Both the position numbers and the translations under genes were made by a program. 64,000 nt of DNA from Rhodococcus sp. SBT000017 (GTDB lineage: Bacteria; Actinomycetota; Actinomycetes; Mycobacteriales; Mycobacteriaceae), in the NCBI RefSeq assembly GCF_003688915.1, contig NZ_REFU01000001.1, positions 4,092,001 through 4,156,000 on the forward strand, given 5' to 3'. Position 1 is the stretch's first letter. Each line of letters opens with the position of its first letter. Of this stretch, positions 48,871 to 58,414 are shown piece after piece. The notes under the pieces were generated by a model, which saw only the letters and a program-made list of their open reading frames with translations, had not been told where the DNA came from and ran no database searches.

Positions 48871-51234
48871 GCGAGGAACGGTGATACCCGGGATCGCCGG
48901 GATCTGAATCCCCGGCGGTAGGTCCGGAATCTGGATGTTCGGCAGCGCGGGCGTCGGAGCCGGAGCCGGTCGAACCGAACCGTCACTGACGTAGATCGTG
49001 ATGTTGGATCCGGGGACCGCCGAGCCCGACGGCGACGTGGACACCACGGTGCCGCGTGCTGCCTGATCGGCCGTCGTGACTGCGGTCACCTGGAAGCCCG
49101 CACCCTGCAGCGTGGACGTCGCAGACGACTGGCTCTGACCGGTGACGTCGGGTACCTGGCCGTTGGCCGAGCCGCGGACGTACTTCTGGTCGACGGGTGG
49201 CAACGTGACGGGTCCGAAGTTGGTGGCGATCGGGCTCATGGCGTCGAACCACGTCCTGGCCGGCTCGTTACCGCCGAAGAGGTTGCCGGACCCGCAGGGT
49301 CGCAGCGGGAACGAGCAGATCTCGCTGGGCGTCGGCGAGTCGCCGTAGGTGTATACGGCGGCGGCGTAGTTGTTGGTGAAGCCGAGGAAGCCCGAGGAAC
49401 GGTTCGACTCGGTGGTGCCGGTCTTGCCCGCCATCGGCAGCGTCCAGCCGACCGACCCGGCCGCGGCGGCGGACGTGCCGCCTGCCTGATCGTCCTTGCT
49501 CATCGCGTTGGCGAGGGTGTTCGCCAGACCGGGCTCGACGACCTGCTCACACGCCTGGTGAGCGACCGGAACGGGCTTACCGTCGCGGTCGAAGATCGAG
49601 TCGATCGGGGTGGGCGGGCACCATTTGCCACCGGACGCCAGGGTGGCAGCCACGTTGGACAACTCCAGCGGGTTCACCCAGGCGGGTCCGAGTGTGAACG
49701 AGCCGAGGTTCTGGCTCTTCTGGAAATCGGCCATCGACTGCTCGGTGCCCGACGAACCCGGGTCGTTGTACGAGCGCAGCCCGAGGCGAACGGCCATATC
49801 GACCGTCGGGGTGACTCCCACCGATTCGATCAGCTTGACGAACGCGGTGTTGGGGGACTGAGCCAGCGCGTCGGTGATGGACAGCGATGGTGGGTAATTG
49901 CCCGCGTTCTCCACGCAGTAGGTCGCTGCCGGGCAGTTTCGTGCACCGCCGTCGCCGACGCCCTTGACCTCCACGCGTTTGGGAACCTGCAGCGTTGCGC
50001 TGGTGCCCAGTCCGCGCTCCATGGCGGCGGCCGTCGTGAAGATCTTGAAGATGGAGCCCGCTCCGTTGCCCACGAGGGAGTGCGGTTGCGGCTGCACGGT
50101 CTCGTCGTCGTCGGCGTTGAGGCCGTACGTGCGGCTGCTGCCCATCGCGAGCACCCGGTGCTGGTCCTGGCCCGGTGCGACGACGTTCATGACGGTGGCG
50201 ACACCGTCGAGTGAGGGACTGGTGTTGCTGACCAGAGCGGCCTTGGTGGAATTCTGCACCGCGGGGTCGAGCGTCGTACGGATGAGGTATCCGCCCTTGT
50301 CGATCTGCTCCTGGCTGATTCCGGCCTCGGCGAGGTATTCCAACGCGTAGTCGCAGAAGAACCCGCGGTCACCTGCCGCGATGCATCCGCGGGGCAGGGT
50401 CTGCGGGACCGGCAGCACGCCGAGCGGCTCGGACTTGAGTGCCTCCAGCTCCGAAGCGCGTTCGGGGAGGTTCTGGATCATCGTGTCGAGCACGGTGTTC
50501 CGGCGCTCGATCACTCCCTCCTCGTTGGTGTACGGGTTGAGCGCCGAGCTGGACTGCACCATGCCCGCGAGCATCGCTGCCTGGACGGCGCTGAGCTGGC
50601 TGGCGTCGATGCCGAAGTACGTCTGGGCCGCGTCCTGGATGCCGAAGGACGCGTTGCCGAACGGCACCAGATTGAGGTACCTGGTGAGGATCTCGTCCTT
50701 GGTCAGTTCCTTGTCGAGCGTCAACGCCATCCGGATCTCACGGATCTTGCGAGCGGGCGTCGTCTCGATGGCCGCGCGGCGTTCGGCGTCGGTCTTGGCC
50801 ACCACGAGCAGCTGATAGTTCTTCACGTACTGCTGATCGATCGTGGACGCGCCCTGCTCCACCTGCCCGCTGGTCGTGTTGGTCAGGAACGCTCGGAGCG
50901 TGCCCTGCCAGTCCACACCCTGGTGCTCGGCGAAGCGGCGATCCTCGATCGAGACGATGGCGAGCTTCATCTCGTTGGAGATCTGGTCGCTCGGCACTTC
51001 GAATCGACGCTGCTCGTACAGCCAGGCGATGGGATTCCCGTCTACGTCCGTCATCGTCGAGACGGCAGGCACTGCGCCTTCGACCAGCTCGGCCGAGACG
51101 TTGTCGACGGTATCGGCGGCGCGGTTGGACGCGTATCCGAACCCACCGGCCAAGGGGAACATCACGCCGGCGAGCAATGCACCGGCGAGTGCTGAACATC
51201 CGGCGAGCTTCGCCACGGTTTTTCCAACTGACAC
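48868..51234 (-). CDS. ponA2: Bifunctional class A penicillin-binding protein with PASTA domain
   Basis: The 788-residue protein has one N-terminal membrane helix (residues 10-33), a GT51 transglycosylase domain with catalytic Glu in SIEDRRFAEHQGVDW, a transpeptidase domain with SIFK, SPN and KTGTTE motifs, and a C-terminal PASTA domain (PDVTGQSQSSATSTLQGAGF) followed by a Pro-rich tail. It polymerises and cross-links peptidoglycan outside the membrane. GTG 51234 begins MSVGKTVAKLAG. Adjacency to whiB4-like and the ArsA pair matches ponA2 (Rv3682). Confidence 0.95.
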   Translation of the reverse strand: MSVGKTVAKLAGCSALAGALLAGVMFPLAGGFGYASNRAADTVDNVSAELVEGAVPAVSTMTDVDGNPIAWLYEQRRFEVPSDQISNEMKLAIVSIEDRRFAEHQGVDWQGTLRAFLTNTTSGQVEQGASTIDQQYVKNYQLLVVAKTDAERRAAIETTPARKIREIRMALTLDKELTKDEILTRYLNLVPFGNASFGIQDAAQTYFGIDASQLSAVQAAMLAGMVQSSSALNPYTNEEGVIERRNTVLDTMIQNLPERASELEALKSEPLGVLPVPQTLPRGCIAAGDRGFFCDYALEYLAEAGISQEQIDKGGYLIRTTLDPAVQNSTKAALVSNTSPSLDGVATVMNVVAPGQDQHRVLAMGSSRTYGLNADDDETVQPQPHSLVGNGAGSIFKIFTTAAAMERGLGTSATLQVPKRVEVKGVGDGGARNCPAATYCVENAGNYPPSLSITDALAQSPNTAFVKLIESVGVTPTVDMAVRLGLRSYNDPGSSGTEQSMADFQKSQNLGSFTLGPAWVNPLELSNVAATLASGGKWCPPTPIDSIFDRDGKPVPVAHQACEQVVEPGLANTLANAMSKDDQAGGTSAAAAGSVGWTLPMAGKTGTTESNRSSGFLGFTNNYAAAVYTYGDSPTPSEICSFPLRPCGSGNLFGGNEPARTWFDAMSPIATNFGPVTLPPVDQKYVRGSANGQVPDVTGQSQSSATSTLQGAGFQVTAVTTADQAARGTVVSTSPSGSAVPGSNITIYVSDGSVRPAPAPTPALPNIQIPDLPPGIQIPAIPGITVPR

Positions 51235-51395
51235 AGAGCACAGCGTACGTGGGTGCGGCTCGGACCGGCAGAGGCATGCATGCGCTGTGTGCTGCGCCCC
51301 TGCTCGGGACGGCCGTACCAGAAATGTGACCCCGCCGTCTTGCATTCGGGGCTCGCTTTACCTAAATTATGAGCACGGTGTGATTCGCATAACAC

Positions 51396-51426
51396 TTGAT
51401 AATGAATGTGGGGCAGCTCCTAGAAT
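51396..51426 (+). promoter_or_regulatory. Candidate whiB promoter
   Basis: TTGATA (51396-51401) and TAGAAT (51421-51426) are separated by 19 bases, 85 bases before the whiB ATG, in the 276-bp ponA2/whiB divergent gap. The spacing is slightly long. Nothing else was recognised in the gap. Confidence 0.45.
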
Positions 51427-51510
51427 TTGTGCTTCGGCCGACGAGGTACAAACCGCTTCGAGCCTCCGGGACGTCCAGCGAGGACGTCCGCAACGCAAAG
51501 GGGTATCCGC

Positions 51511-51834
51511 ATGCACACGACAACCGCGCCGACGCGACTCGATGTAGAAGAAGCAGAAGCACGCATCGCCTGGGTGTCGCACGCCCGTTGCAAGGGCACT
51601 GACCCGGACCAGCTGTTCGTCCGGGGTGCAGCACAGCGCAAGGCTGCAACCATCTGCAGGCACTGCCCGGTGCTGATGCAGTGCGGTGCGGATGCACTCG
51701 ACAACCGTGTCGAGTTCGGTGTCTGGGGCGGCATGACGGAACGCCAGCGCCGGGCGCTGCTCAAGCAGCACCCCGAGGTCGACTCCTGGTCCGAGTTCTT
51801 CGAGACCCAGCGCCAGCAGCAAGCAGCTATCTAG
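51511..51834 (+). CDS. whiB4: WhiB-family iron-sulfur regulator, WhiB4-like
   Basis: The 107-residue protein has the four Cys ligands of a [4Fe-4S] cluster (Cys27, Cys49, Cys52, Cys58; CRHCPVLMQC), the GVWGGMTERQRR turn and a basic C-terminal part. WhiB4 in mycobacteria is a redox sensor that controls antioxidant genes. The ATG at 51511 is internal to a longer frame but fits the family start. Synteny with ponA2 and the ArsA pair supports the orthology. Confidence 0.93.
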   Translation: MHTTTAPTRLDVEEAEARIAWVSHARCKGTDPDQLFVRGAAQRKAATICRHCPVLMQCGADALDNRVEFGVWGGMTERQRRALLKQHPEVDSWSEFFETQRQQQAAI

Positions 51835-51843
51835 CACCCTTTT

Positions 51844-51870
51844 CTGGCAGGGCTGGATCAGCCCTGCCAG
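51844..51870. terminator. Bidirectional terminator hairpin after whiB
   Basis: CTGGCAGGGCTG pairs perfectly with CAGCCCTGCCAG around a three-base loop, between the convergent whiB and ATPase genes. A TTTT lies on the whiB side only. Confidence 0.75.
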
Positions 51871-51881
51871 GTACGGCCGAT

Positions 51882-53012
51882 CTAGCCCTTGCGGGTCAGC
51901 TGATCTGCCACTGCACGTAGCGCGGCGAGGTCGGAGACCTCGAACGGCAGCGACGGCACACCGACGATGGGTACCCGGGGGTGCGCACCGGTGAAGCGTC
52001 GAAGCAACCGCACCTCCCGCGCTGCCGTGACTGCACGCTGGGCGTGGATCCGCAGGACTGCGGCGGTCAGATCCGCGCCGGGGTCTTCGATTCGATCGAG
52101 CAGATCGGCTGCCGTCGCGGCGTGATCGGCTTGCACCGTCGACAGCGTCGGGTGCGTCCGGTTCACCACCAAGCCGGCCAGCGGCATCTTCTCTGCGGAC
52201 AATCGCTCCACGAAGAACGCTGCCTCGCGCAGCGCGTCGGGTTCTGCTGCAGCGACGACGAGGAAGCTGGTGCCGTCCTCGCGCAGCAACTGGTAGGTAC
52301 GCGTCGCCCGCTCGCGGAAACCGCCGAACATCGAGTCCAGCGATTGAACGAAAGCCGATGCGTCGGAGAGCATTTGGCTTCCGATCACCGTGGAGACGCC
52401 GCGCATGGCCAAGCTCATCGCGCTGGTGACCACGCGGGTGATGCCGCGACCGGGAGCGGTGAGCAGCCGGATGAAGCGGCCGTCGAGGAACGAGCCGAGT
52501 CGCTGCGGGGCATCGAGGAAGTCCAGTGCATTGCGCGACGGCGGAGTGTCCACCACGATCAGATCCCACGACGAGTCCAGGGACAACTGCCCCAGCTTCT
52601 CCATCGCCATGTACTCCTGCGTGCCCGAGAACGACGACGCCACAGTCTGATAGAACGGATTGGCCAGCACCTGCTCGGCCTTCTCCGGCGTCGAGTGCTC
52701 GATGACCATCTCGTCGAACGTGCGTCGCATGTTCAGCATCATCGCGTGCAGTTCGCCCTTGGCACCGGCACCCAACTTCACCGGCTGCGGGCTGTTGTCC
52801 AGATCGCCGAGACCGAGAGCCTGAGCCAGGCGGCGGGCCGGATCGATCGTCAGCACCACCACGCGCCTGCCTTGCTCGGCAGCGCGCAGCGCCATCGCTG
52901 CTGCGGTGGTCGTCTTACCGACGCCGCCCGCCCCGCAGACGACGACGATCCGCGACGTGGGATCGGTCAGAATGCGGTCGACATCGAGTTCGGTTGCTGC
53001 TGGTCGAGTCAT
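51882..53012 (-). CDS. ArsA-like anion-transporter-type ATPase, second of pair
   Basis: The 376-residue protein has a deviant P-loop [13 protein letters not shown] near 26-36 and the ArsA/GET3 switch [11 protein letters not shown]. It corresponds to mycobacterial Rv3680. The pair Rv3679/Rv3680 forms an ArsA/Get3-like complex linked to envelope function or stress, and is not an arsenite pump. The start overlaps the stop of the first ATPase (ATGA). Confidence 0.92.
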   Translation of the reverse strand: MTRPAATELDVDRILTDPTSRIVVVCGAGGVGKTTTAAAMALRAAEQGRRVVVLTIDPARRLAQALGLGDLDNSPQPVKLGAGAKGELHAMMLNMRRTFDEMVIEHSTPEKAEQVLANPFYQTVASSFSGTQEYMAMEKLGQLSLDSSWDLIVVDTPPSRNALDFLDAPQRLGSFLDGRFIRLLTAPGRGITRVVTSAMSLAMRGVSTVIGSQMLSDASAFVQSLDSMFGGFRERATRTYQLLREDGTSFLVVAAAEPDALREAAFFVERLSAEKMPLAGLVVNRTHPTLSTVQADHAATAADLLDRIEDPGADLTAAVLRIHAQRAVTAAREVRLLRRFTGAHPRVPIVGVPSLPFEVSDLAALRAVADQLTRKG

Positions 53013-54016
53013 CGGACACCCTGTTCTGCAAGCTTGGCGGCGAGCTCGTACAAGCCGCCGAGATCGACACCGTCGGCCAACATCGGCAGCGACATCCGCG
53101 CGACGTCGAGTTCGTCGAGCGTGGTTGCGCTCTCCACCTGAGCCGAGAGCGTCGCCGCATGCTCGATCGATTCGGTGAGCAGCCCGGCGAAGTCCGCCTC
53201 GGACAACGTGATTCCGGTCTTGGCGAGACCGTCCGCAATGGCGACGGCATCGATCTCGCCCTCGGCGATGGCTTCGAGGGACTCCGCCGGCAGGTACGTC
53301 GGTTCGGTGCGATTGACGATGACCGTGCCGAGCCGAAGATCAGCCGCCTCGAGCTCACGCACTGCGTCCGCCGTCTCCTGGACCGGCAGCGCCTCGAGCA
53401 GCGTCACCAGGTGCACGACGGTGTCGGCCGAGTGCAGCAACCGCACCACGCCCTCGCTCTGTGAACGAACCGGTCCGCCCTTGGCCAGGTCGGCCATCGC
53501 CTTGGTGACGTCCAGGAAGTTTCCGATGCGGCCGGTCGGCGGCGAGTCGACGACGATCTCGTCGTAGATGCGGTTGCCCTTCTTGTCGGTCCGCACCACA
53601 CATTCCTTGACCTTGCCGGTCAGCAGCACATCGCGCAGGCCGGGTGCGATGGTCGTCGCGAACTCGATGGCACCGATCTTGCGCATCGCGCGGCCGGCGA
53701 AGCCGAGGTTGTAGAACATCTCGAGGTATTCGAGGAACGCGGTCTCGATGTCGATGGCCAGTGCGTAGACCTCGCCGCCGCCGTCCGCCGAGGCGACGCG
53801 CGTCTCCTGCGGCGGAAGCTGCGGCACGTCGAAGAGCTGCGCGATGCCCTGTCTGCCCTCGACCTCGACCAGCAACACCCGTCGACCGCCCGCCGCGAGC
53901 GCCAACGCCAATGCGGCAGCGACGGTCGTCTTGCCGGTCCCGCCCTTACCGGATACGAAATGCAGCCGCGCTGCATCTGCCTTCGCCGGCCATCCCTCTT
54001 CGTTCGCTATACCCAC
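53009..54016 (-). CDS. ArsA-like anion-transporter-type ATPase, first of pair
   Basis: The 335-residue protein has the P-loop [14 protein letters not shown] near 20-34 and [14 protein letters not shown] in the switch II region. It corresponds to Rv3679 and is translationally coupled to its partner. The ATG at 54016 begins [12 protein letters not shown]. It starts 46 bases after the stop of the WS/DGAT pseudogene on the same strand. Confidence 0.92.
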   Translation of the reverse strand: MGIANEEGWPAKADAARLHFVSGKGGTGKTTVAAALALALAAGGRRVLLVEVEGRQGIAQLFDVPQLPPQETRVASADGGGEVYALAIDIETAFLEYLEMFYNLGFAGRAMRKIGAIEFATTIAPGLRDVLLTGKVKECVVRTDKKGNRIYDEIVVDSPPTGRIGNFLDVTKAMADLAKGGPVRSQSEGVVRLLHSADTVVHLVTLLEALPVQETADAVRELEAADLRLGTVIVNRTEPTYLPAESLEAIAEGEIDAVAIADGLAKTGITLSEADFAGLLTESIEHAATLSAQVESATTLDELDVARMSLPMLADGVDLGGLYELAAKLAEQGVR

Positions 54017-54061
54017 ACCCCGACCATATAGAGGTCGTCCTCGGGAGTCCGACCGAAGTGT

Positions 54062-55419
54062 CTAACTCTGCCCGGAGTGTCGGCGGAGTCGGTCGACCAA
54101 ACTCTGTGTGTACGCGTCGAGATCCGGAACTGCGTCGGGACAGGCGACCATCGCGATCGTCGCCACCGTGCCGAGACCGAAGATTCCGTGATTGAGACAC
54201 CGGCCGTCTTCGAGGAACGGAAAGCCTGCCGAGAAACGCGCGACGGCACCACACAGCTCGAGGTCCGCGCGGCCACGGTCGACACTGACCACGGTTGTCT
54301 GAGCGCCGACGCGCGACGGAGAGCGGTCGTGTCTGCGGAATCGACGTCCTTGCACGAATCGGACGATCGGAGCGGGCACCCGCTCGTCCGCACGCGCGAC
54401 GCGAAGCAGTGGTGCGGCCGTCCACTCTGGCTCGTTCGACTGCCAGCGACGCACTGATCAGCTCGGCCCGCTTCTCGAGATCGGGTTCGCCGACGTGGAG
54501 ATCGACCGTTCCGACCACCGCTCGATTCGCTGCGGGCCACTCCACGTCGCGAGGTAGGGCCATCGGTACGAACGCCGCAACGGTGCCTCCGGTCTCGGAC
54601 AGTGGCTCGAGACCGTCGCCGAGATACCGATCGAGACACGGGCCGATGGCGCAGAGAGCGGACACCGTCACCGACGCGGCACCCGCGCGGACTTCCGTCA
54701 TCCGCATCGGCACGATGCGGACGACTCGATACGGGCCCACGGCGCTGTTCAGCGACGTGGCGGGCACCGACGGCGGGCCGGGCGGCGTCCCCCGGTAGGC
54801 GCGAATCGCTCGGCGGGCCTCCCACCGCGATCGCACGAGATCCACCGGTGCCCGAACCACAGCACCGAGAACGCCGACGACGGGGTTCTCCCGCTCGGGA
54901 TCGGTCTCCGAAGACGCTGCCGCACCTGTCGCGGACGACGGCTCGAACAAGTGCGCGAACCATCTTCGACACGCCCAGCCCATCGGTCAGAGCATGCCCG
55001 ACCTGCAGTATCACCACCGTGACCGGACCCTGCATCAACGGAGCAGAACCGATTCCACGCACCACGTACAGGTGCCAGGAGTGTTCTCGGAGATCGAGAC
55101 GGGTGCGGAGCAGGTCGCCCATCAAGGTCTCGAAATCGGCCCAGGACGCACCGCCGAGATCGTGATCGGACATCCGTTCGGCCAGCGGGGAGGTATCGGG
55201 TACCCATCGCGGATAGTCCAGATTCAGCGGTGCCTCCCGAAGCCGCAGTCTCAGGCCGGGAACGAGGGGCGCACGGGCCTCCATGTGCGCGACGATCTCG
55301 TCGAACGAGGGCGCGGCGCGATCGACCGAGTCGAACGCAGTCAGGGAGAACTGGTCTCGAGAATCACCGCGGTCGCGCGCGAAGTGATAGATGGCGTCCT
55401 TGATATCGAGCCGATCCAT
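54062..55419 (-). pseudogene. WS/DGAT-like acyltransferase, broken by two frameshifts
   Basis: The 5' part (MDRLDIKDAIYHFARDRGD.. to DGLGVSKMVRAL) is a normal wax ester synthase/diacylglycerol acyltransferase N-terminus. Near 54946-54951 the frame shifts (one extra base), continuing as FEPSSATGAAASS.. through SAVGPYRVVRIVPM. Near 54390-54455 it shifts again into a third frame ending CLNHGIFGLGTVATIAMVACPDAVPDL..RRHSGQS. The three pieces align end to end with the intact paralogue 1.1 kb away. The acyltransferase HHxxxDG motif reads GHALTDG. Either a decayed gene or two sequence errors; the former is more likely. Confidence 0.82.
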
Positions 55420-55476
55420 GCAACGACTGTAGTTCCGGCACCGCGGGGGCGGAACCGAACGATAGGCTCATCAGTC

Positions 55477-55644
55477 ATGAGCGAAAAGACCATCTGGGAA
55501 TACTTCACCGCACCTGTTCTGATTCACGCCACCAAGCAGATCCTCGACAACTACGGCTCCGAGGGTTGGGAGCTCGTCACAATCATGGCGGGACCCAACG
55601 GCGGCGACACGTTGGTCGCGTACTTCAAGCGCCCGAAGGCCTGA
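55477..55644 (+). CDS. DUF4177 small protein
   Basis: The 55-residue protein (MSEKTIWEYFTAPVLIHATKQILDNYGSEGWELVTIM) matches the DUF4177 family of single-domain proteins. It corresponds to mycobacterial Rv3678A, beside the RidA gene. Seven bases separate them. Function unknown. Confidence 0.87.
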   Translation: MSEKTIWEYFTAPVLIHATKQILDNYGSEGWELVTIMAGPNGGDTLVAYFKRPKA

Positions 55645-55650
55645 GCGGCC

Positions 55651-56109
55651 GTGGCGAAGTGGAGCGAACGACTGTCCGAGCTGGGCATCGAGCTGCCCGA
55701 CGTCGTACCGCCGCTGGCGGCCTACGTCCCGGCGGTGCAGGTGGGCTCGCTCGTCCACACCTCCGGCCAGTTGCCGATCGTGGACGGAAACCTCACGTCC
55801 GCGGGCAAGGTCGGCGGCGACGTCACCGCTGAGGACGCCACCGCAGCGGCACGCATCTGCGCCCTGAACGCGCTCGCCGCCGTGCACGCGCTCGTCGGCA
55901 TCGATTCGGTGGCCCGGGTGATCAAGGCGGTCGGCTTCGTCGCCTCCGCACCGGGATTCACCGGTCAGCCCGGGGTGATCAACGGGGCGTCGAACGTCAT
56001 CGGTGAGATCTTCGGCGATGCAGGCAAGCATGCGCGCTCGGCCGTGGGTGTCGCCGAATTGCCCCTCGGTGCTTCGGTGGAAGTGGAGCTCATCGTCGAA
56101 CTGCAGTAG
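55651..56109 (+). CDS. RidA/YjgF-family protein
   Basis: The 152-residue protein has the RidA-like trimeric fold: VGSLVHTSGQLPIVDGNLTSAGKVGGDV in the N-terminal half and ASNVIGEIFGDAGKHARSAVGVAELPLGASVEVELIVEL at the end. Most RidA proteins hydrolyse reactive enamines; the conserved Arg is at ARSAVGV. The start is GTG 55651. It corresponds to Rv3678c. Confidence 0.93.
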   Translation: MAKWSERLSELGIELPDVVPPLAAYVPAVQVGSLVHTSGQLPIVDGNLTSAGKVGGDVTAEDATAAARICALNALAAVHALVGIDSVARVIKAVGFVASAPGFTGQPGVINGASNVIGEIFGDAGKHARSAVGVAELPLGASVEVELIVELQ

Positions 56110-56114
56110 TCGAG

Positions 56115-57491
56115 TTAACGGTCGTGCAGCGCTGAGCAGGTCTCCTCGATCGCCGTTCGTAGAGTCTCGACATAGCCGGCGTGGTCGGGAACCGTTGTAG
56201 GGCAGGCTGTTACGCAGACCGTCACGACATCGCCGTACCCGTAGACTGCGTGGCTCAGGCTGCAGCCGGGACCGAGTGAGGCCGTTCCTGCGAACAGTCT
56301 CGCCCGATTCGACCCCAGTTCGAGGGTCAAGCTCGTCCGGTTCACGCTGGACACCGTGGTGTGTGTGGTCGTGCGTTCGGGCATTCCGGTGCGCTGAGCA
56401 GCGAGCCGGGTTCGGCGCCCGAAACCGATCAGCAGAGCGGCTGGGTAGCCCTCGGCGGAGCGGGTGGCGTCGACGTGACGGCGATCGTTCACGTGAGCCC
56501 GTTGGGGTGTCATTGCGCGCGAGACGGCGTATGCCCGCTCCGTCGCGTCGGTCAGCTGCGGGTGCAGAGCGACGGCAGTGGGAATCGTGCGATTGATGGC
56601 CGGCCACTCCACCGACGTATCCAGTGCGGCGGGAACCAGCGCACGGAGATGCTCCACAGCTTCCTCTCCGTGCATCCCGAGGTGTTCACGCAAGGCTGCA
56701 CCCACTGCGGTGAGTGCGGTGACCGTGACGGTCGCGGTGCCGCTGGTCCATCGATCTTTCGGGAATTGCAATATGTGTACGGCTCGGGTGCCGTCCGGGT
56801 GTGCATTGAGGTAAGTGGTCTGCACCGGCTGCGGCGCGAAAATCTCACCCGTGGCGACGGCGGCCGAGTATCCACGCTGCGACCGACGCATCGTCTTCTG
56901 CGAGCGCAGCCAGCGGACCGGAAGAAGCAGCAGACCTCGGAGTGCATCGCGTATCGGGCGCGGACGTGACACCGCAGGGTCGTCGGCGAAATGCACGTTC
57001 TCCGTCAACTCGTCCGGCCCGAACAGAGCTCGCGCGATGCCCGTGCCGACGGACCCATCGGACAGGGCGTGACTGATCTGAACGACCACCACCGTGGCCA
57101 CGCCGCGCACGCCCTCGATCGACGGTGCCCCACGGCCGACGTGGACGGTCCACGCGCGGTCGGTTGCATCGATCGGAACGGTGGACAGCTCGGCCAGAAA
57201 GGATTCCAACGTGTGCCGGCCGTCCGCCAGATCATGATCGACCACGTGGTCGCGAACGGGCAGCGGATCGTTCACCCACCGGGGGTGCTCGAGCTGGCCG
57301 AGCGCCTCGCAGATGCGGATCTTCAATCTCGGAACGCGTCGCGCACGTCGTTCGAGATGCGCCACGACGTCCTCGAAGCTCGGCGCTTCCGCAGCGTCCG
57401 AGTCGAACACGATCGTCATGTACTGGTCCATCGAACGATGCGGCGCGGAGACGTAGTGGAACATCGCGTCTTTGACGTCAATCGTGGTCAT
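56115..57491 (-). CDS. WS/DGAT-like acyltransferase, intact
   Basis: The 458-residue protein begins MTTIDVKDAMFHYVSAPHRSMDQYM and shares the fold of wax ester synthase/diacylglycerol acyltransferase enzymes that make storage triacylglycerol or wax esters. The motif corresponding to HHxxxDG reads SHALSDG, lacking the first His. The C-terminal half has GCSLSHAVYGYGDVVTVCVTACPTTVPD. The frame is complete. The ATG at 57491 overlaps the end of the oxidoreductase gene by 14 bases, suggesting coupling; a GTG/ATG at 57524 is less likely. Confidence 0.85.
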   Translation of the reverse strand: MTTIDVKDAMFHYVSAPHRSMDQYMTIVFDSDAAEAPSFEDVVAHLERRARRVPRLKIRICEALGQLEHPRWVNDPLPVRDHVVDHDLADGRHTLESFLAELSTVPIDATDRAWTVHVGRGAPSIEGVRGVATVVVVQISHALSDGSVGTGIARALFGPDELTENVHFADDPAVSRPRPIRDALRGLLLLPVRWLRSQKTMRRSQRGYSAAVATGEIFAPQPVQTTYLNAHPDGTRAVHILQFPKDRWTSGTATVTVTALTAVGAALREHLGMHGEEAVEHLRALVPAALDTSVEWPAINRTIPTAVALHPQLTDATERAYAVSRAMTPQRAHVNDRRHVDATRSAEGYPAALLIGFGRRTRLAAQRTGMPERTTTHTTVSSVNRTSLTLELGSNRARLFAGTASLGPGCSLSHAVYGYGDVVTVCVTACPTTVPDHAGYVETLRTAIEETCSALHDR

Positions 57492-58356
57492 CGAATCGGG
57501 GTGCCCACTTACGCGCCCCGTCAATCACCTTCTGCAGGTGCAGTCCTCGGTGTACCGAGCATTCGTGATCGACACCCTTGTCGACCGACTCGAGGAATTC
57601 GTCCAGCAGGACGGCGAAGCAGTCGGTCGACGAGGTCGATCGGTCGGTGAGAGTGGCGACGCCGTCGGTGCCGCTGAGTTCGATTCGCATCAGGGACGGC
57701 ATGATCGGCGTCCGCACCGACAAGTGCACCGTGCTGCGGGCTCCGCCCTCGTGCTCGAGCACCACGGTCCAACTGTCCGCCGCCACCTCGCGGTGTGAAT
57801 AGGCAACGTGTGCAATGGTTCCCAGTGCGGCGTCGAGCAGGTCGAACACGTGTGGCCCGATGTCGAGGATCGCCCCGTCGTCGTGTCGCCACTGCGAGTT
57901 CGCGTACGCCCCGCCGAGGACGGCACCGGAGAACCAGGTTCCCGAGCCCGCTGCCCACGGTCGCCCGGCGACCGCGTCGAGGAATTGCCTTGTCTCTGGG
58001 GCGAACCGGAGAGTCAGCGTCACCATCGAGCGCACGCCTGCAGCCGTCACTGCCGAGGCGAGTTCCTCGGCCTCGGCCACCGTTGCGGCAATCGGCTTGT
58101 CCAACAACACATGTTTGCCCGCCTGCACCGCGCGGAGCGCGTACCCGGCCTGCACGGCCGGTGGTACCGCGAAGGCAACCGCGTCGACCGCACCCAGCAG
58201 GGCATCGAACGATTCGAAGACCGGTGCCCCCATCTCGGCCGCCGCCTCGGGCCGTCGGGCCCACACTCCGGCGAAGTCGACGCCGGGATGAGCGAGCAAC
58301 GAGGGGGCTTGAGTCTTGTGAGCCCAGGGGCCCGCTCCGACGAGTCCGATCTTCAT
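57478..58356 (-). CDS. Gfo/Idh/MocA-family oxidoreductase
   Basis: The 292-residue protein starts MKIGLVGAGPWAHKTQAPSLLAHPGVDFAGVWARR, an NAD(P)-binding Rossmann motif, and has the family DKP segment (LLDKPIA) near 95 with the conserved Lys. Members oxidise sugars, inositols or related diols. It is upstream of the intact acyltransferase and overlaps it. Substrate unknown. Confidence 0.92.
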   Translation of the reverse strand: MKIGLVGAGPWAHKTQAPSLLAHPGVDFAGVWARRPEAAAEMGAPVFESFDALLGAVDAVAFAVPPAVQAGYALRAVQAGKHVLLDKPIAATVAEAEELASAVTAAGVRSMVTLTLRFAPETRQFLDAVAGRPWAAGSGTWFSGAVLGGAYANSQWRHDDGAILDIGPHVFDLLDAALGTIAHVAYSHREVAADSWTVVLEHEGGARSTVHLSVRTPIMPSLMRIELSGTDGVATLTDRSTSSTDCFAVLLDEFLESVDKGVDHECSVHRGLHLQKVIDGARKWAPRFDDHD

Positions 58357-58414
58357 AGGTGTCGACGGTAGTCCGCATGGACAGCGCCTGGGGCCGGCGA
58401 CCTACAGTATTTCA

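Noticed and set aside
51882..54016. Arsenite efflux function for the ArsA-like pair
   Set aside because: No arsB, arsR or Cys metal sites nearby; the conserved pair next to whiB4 and ponA2 is the Rv3679/Rv3680 system.
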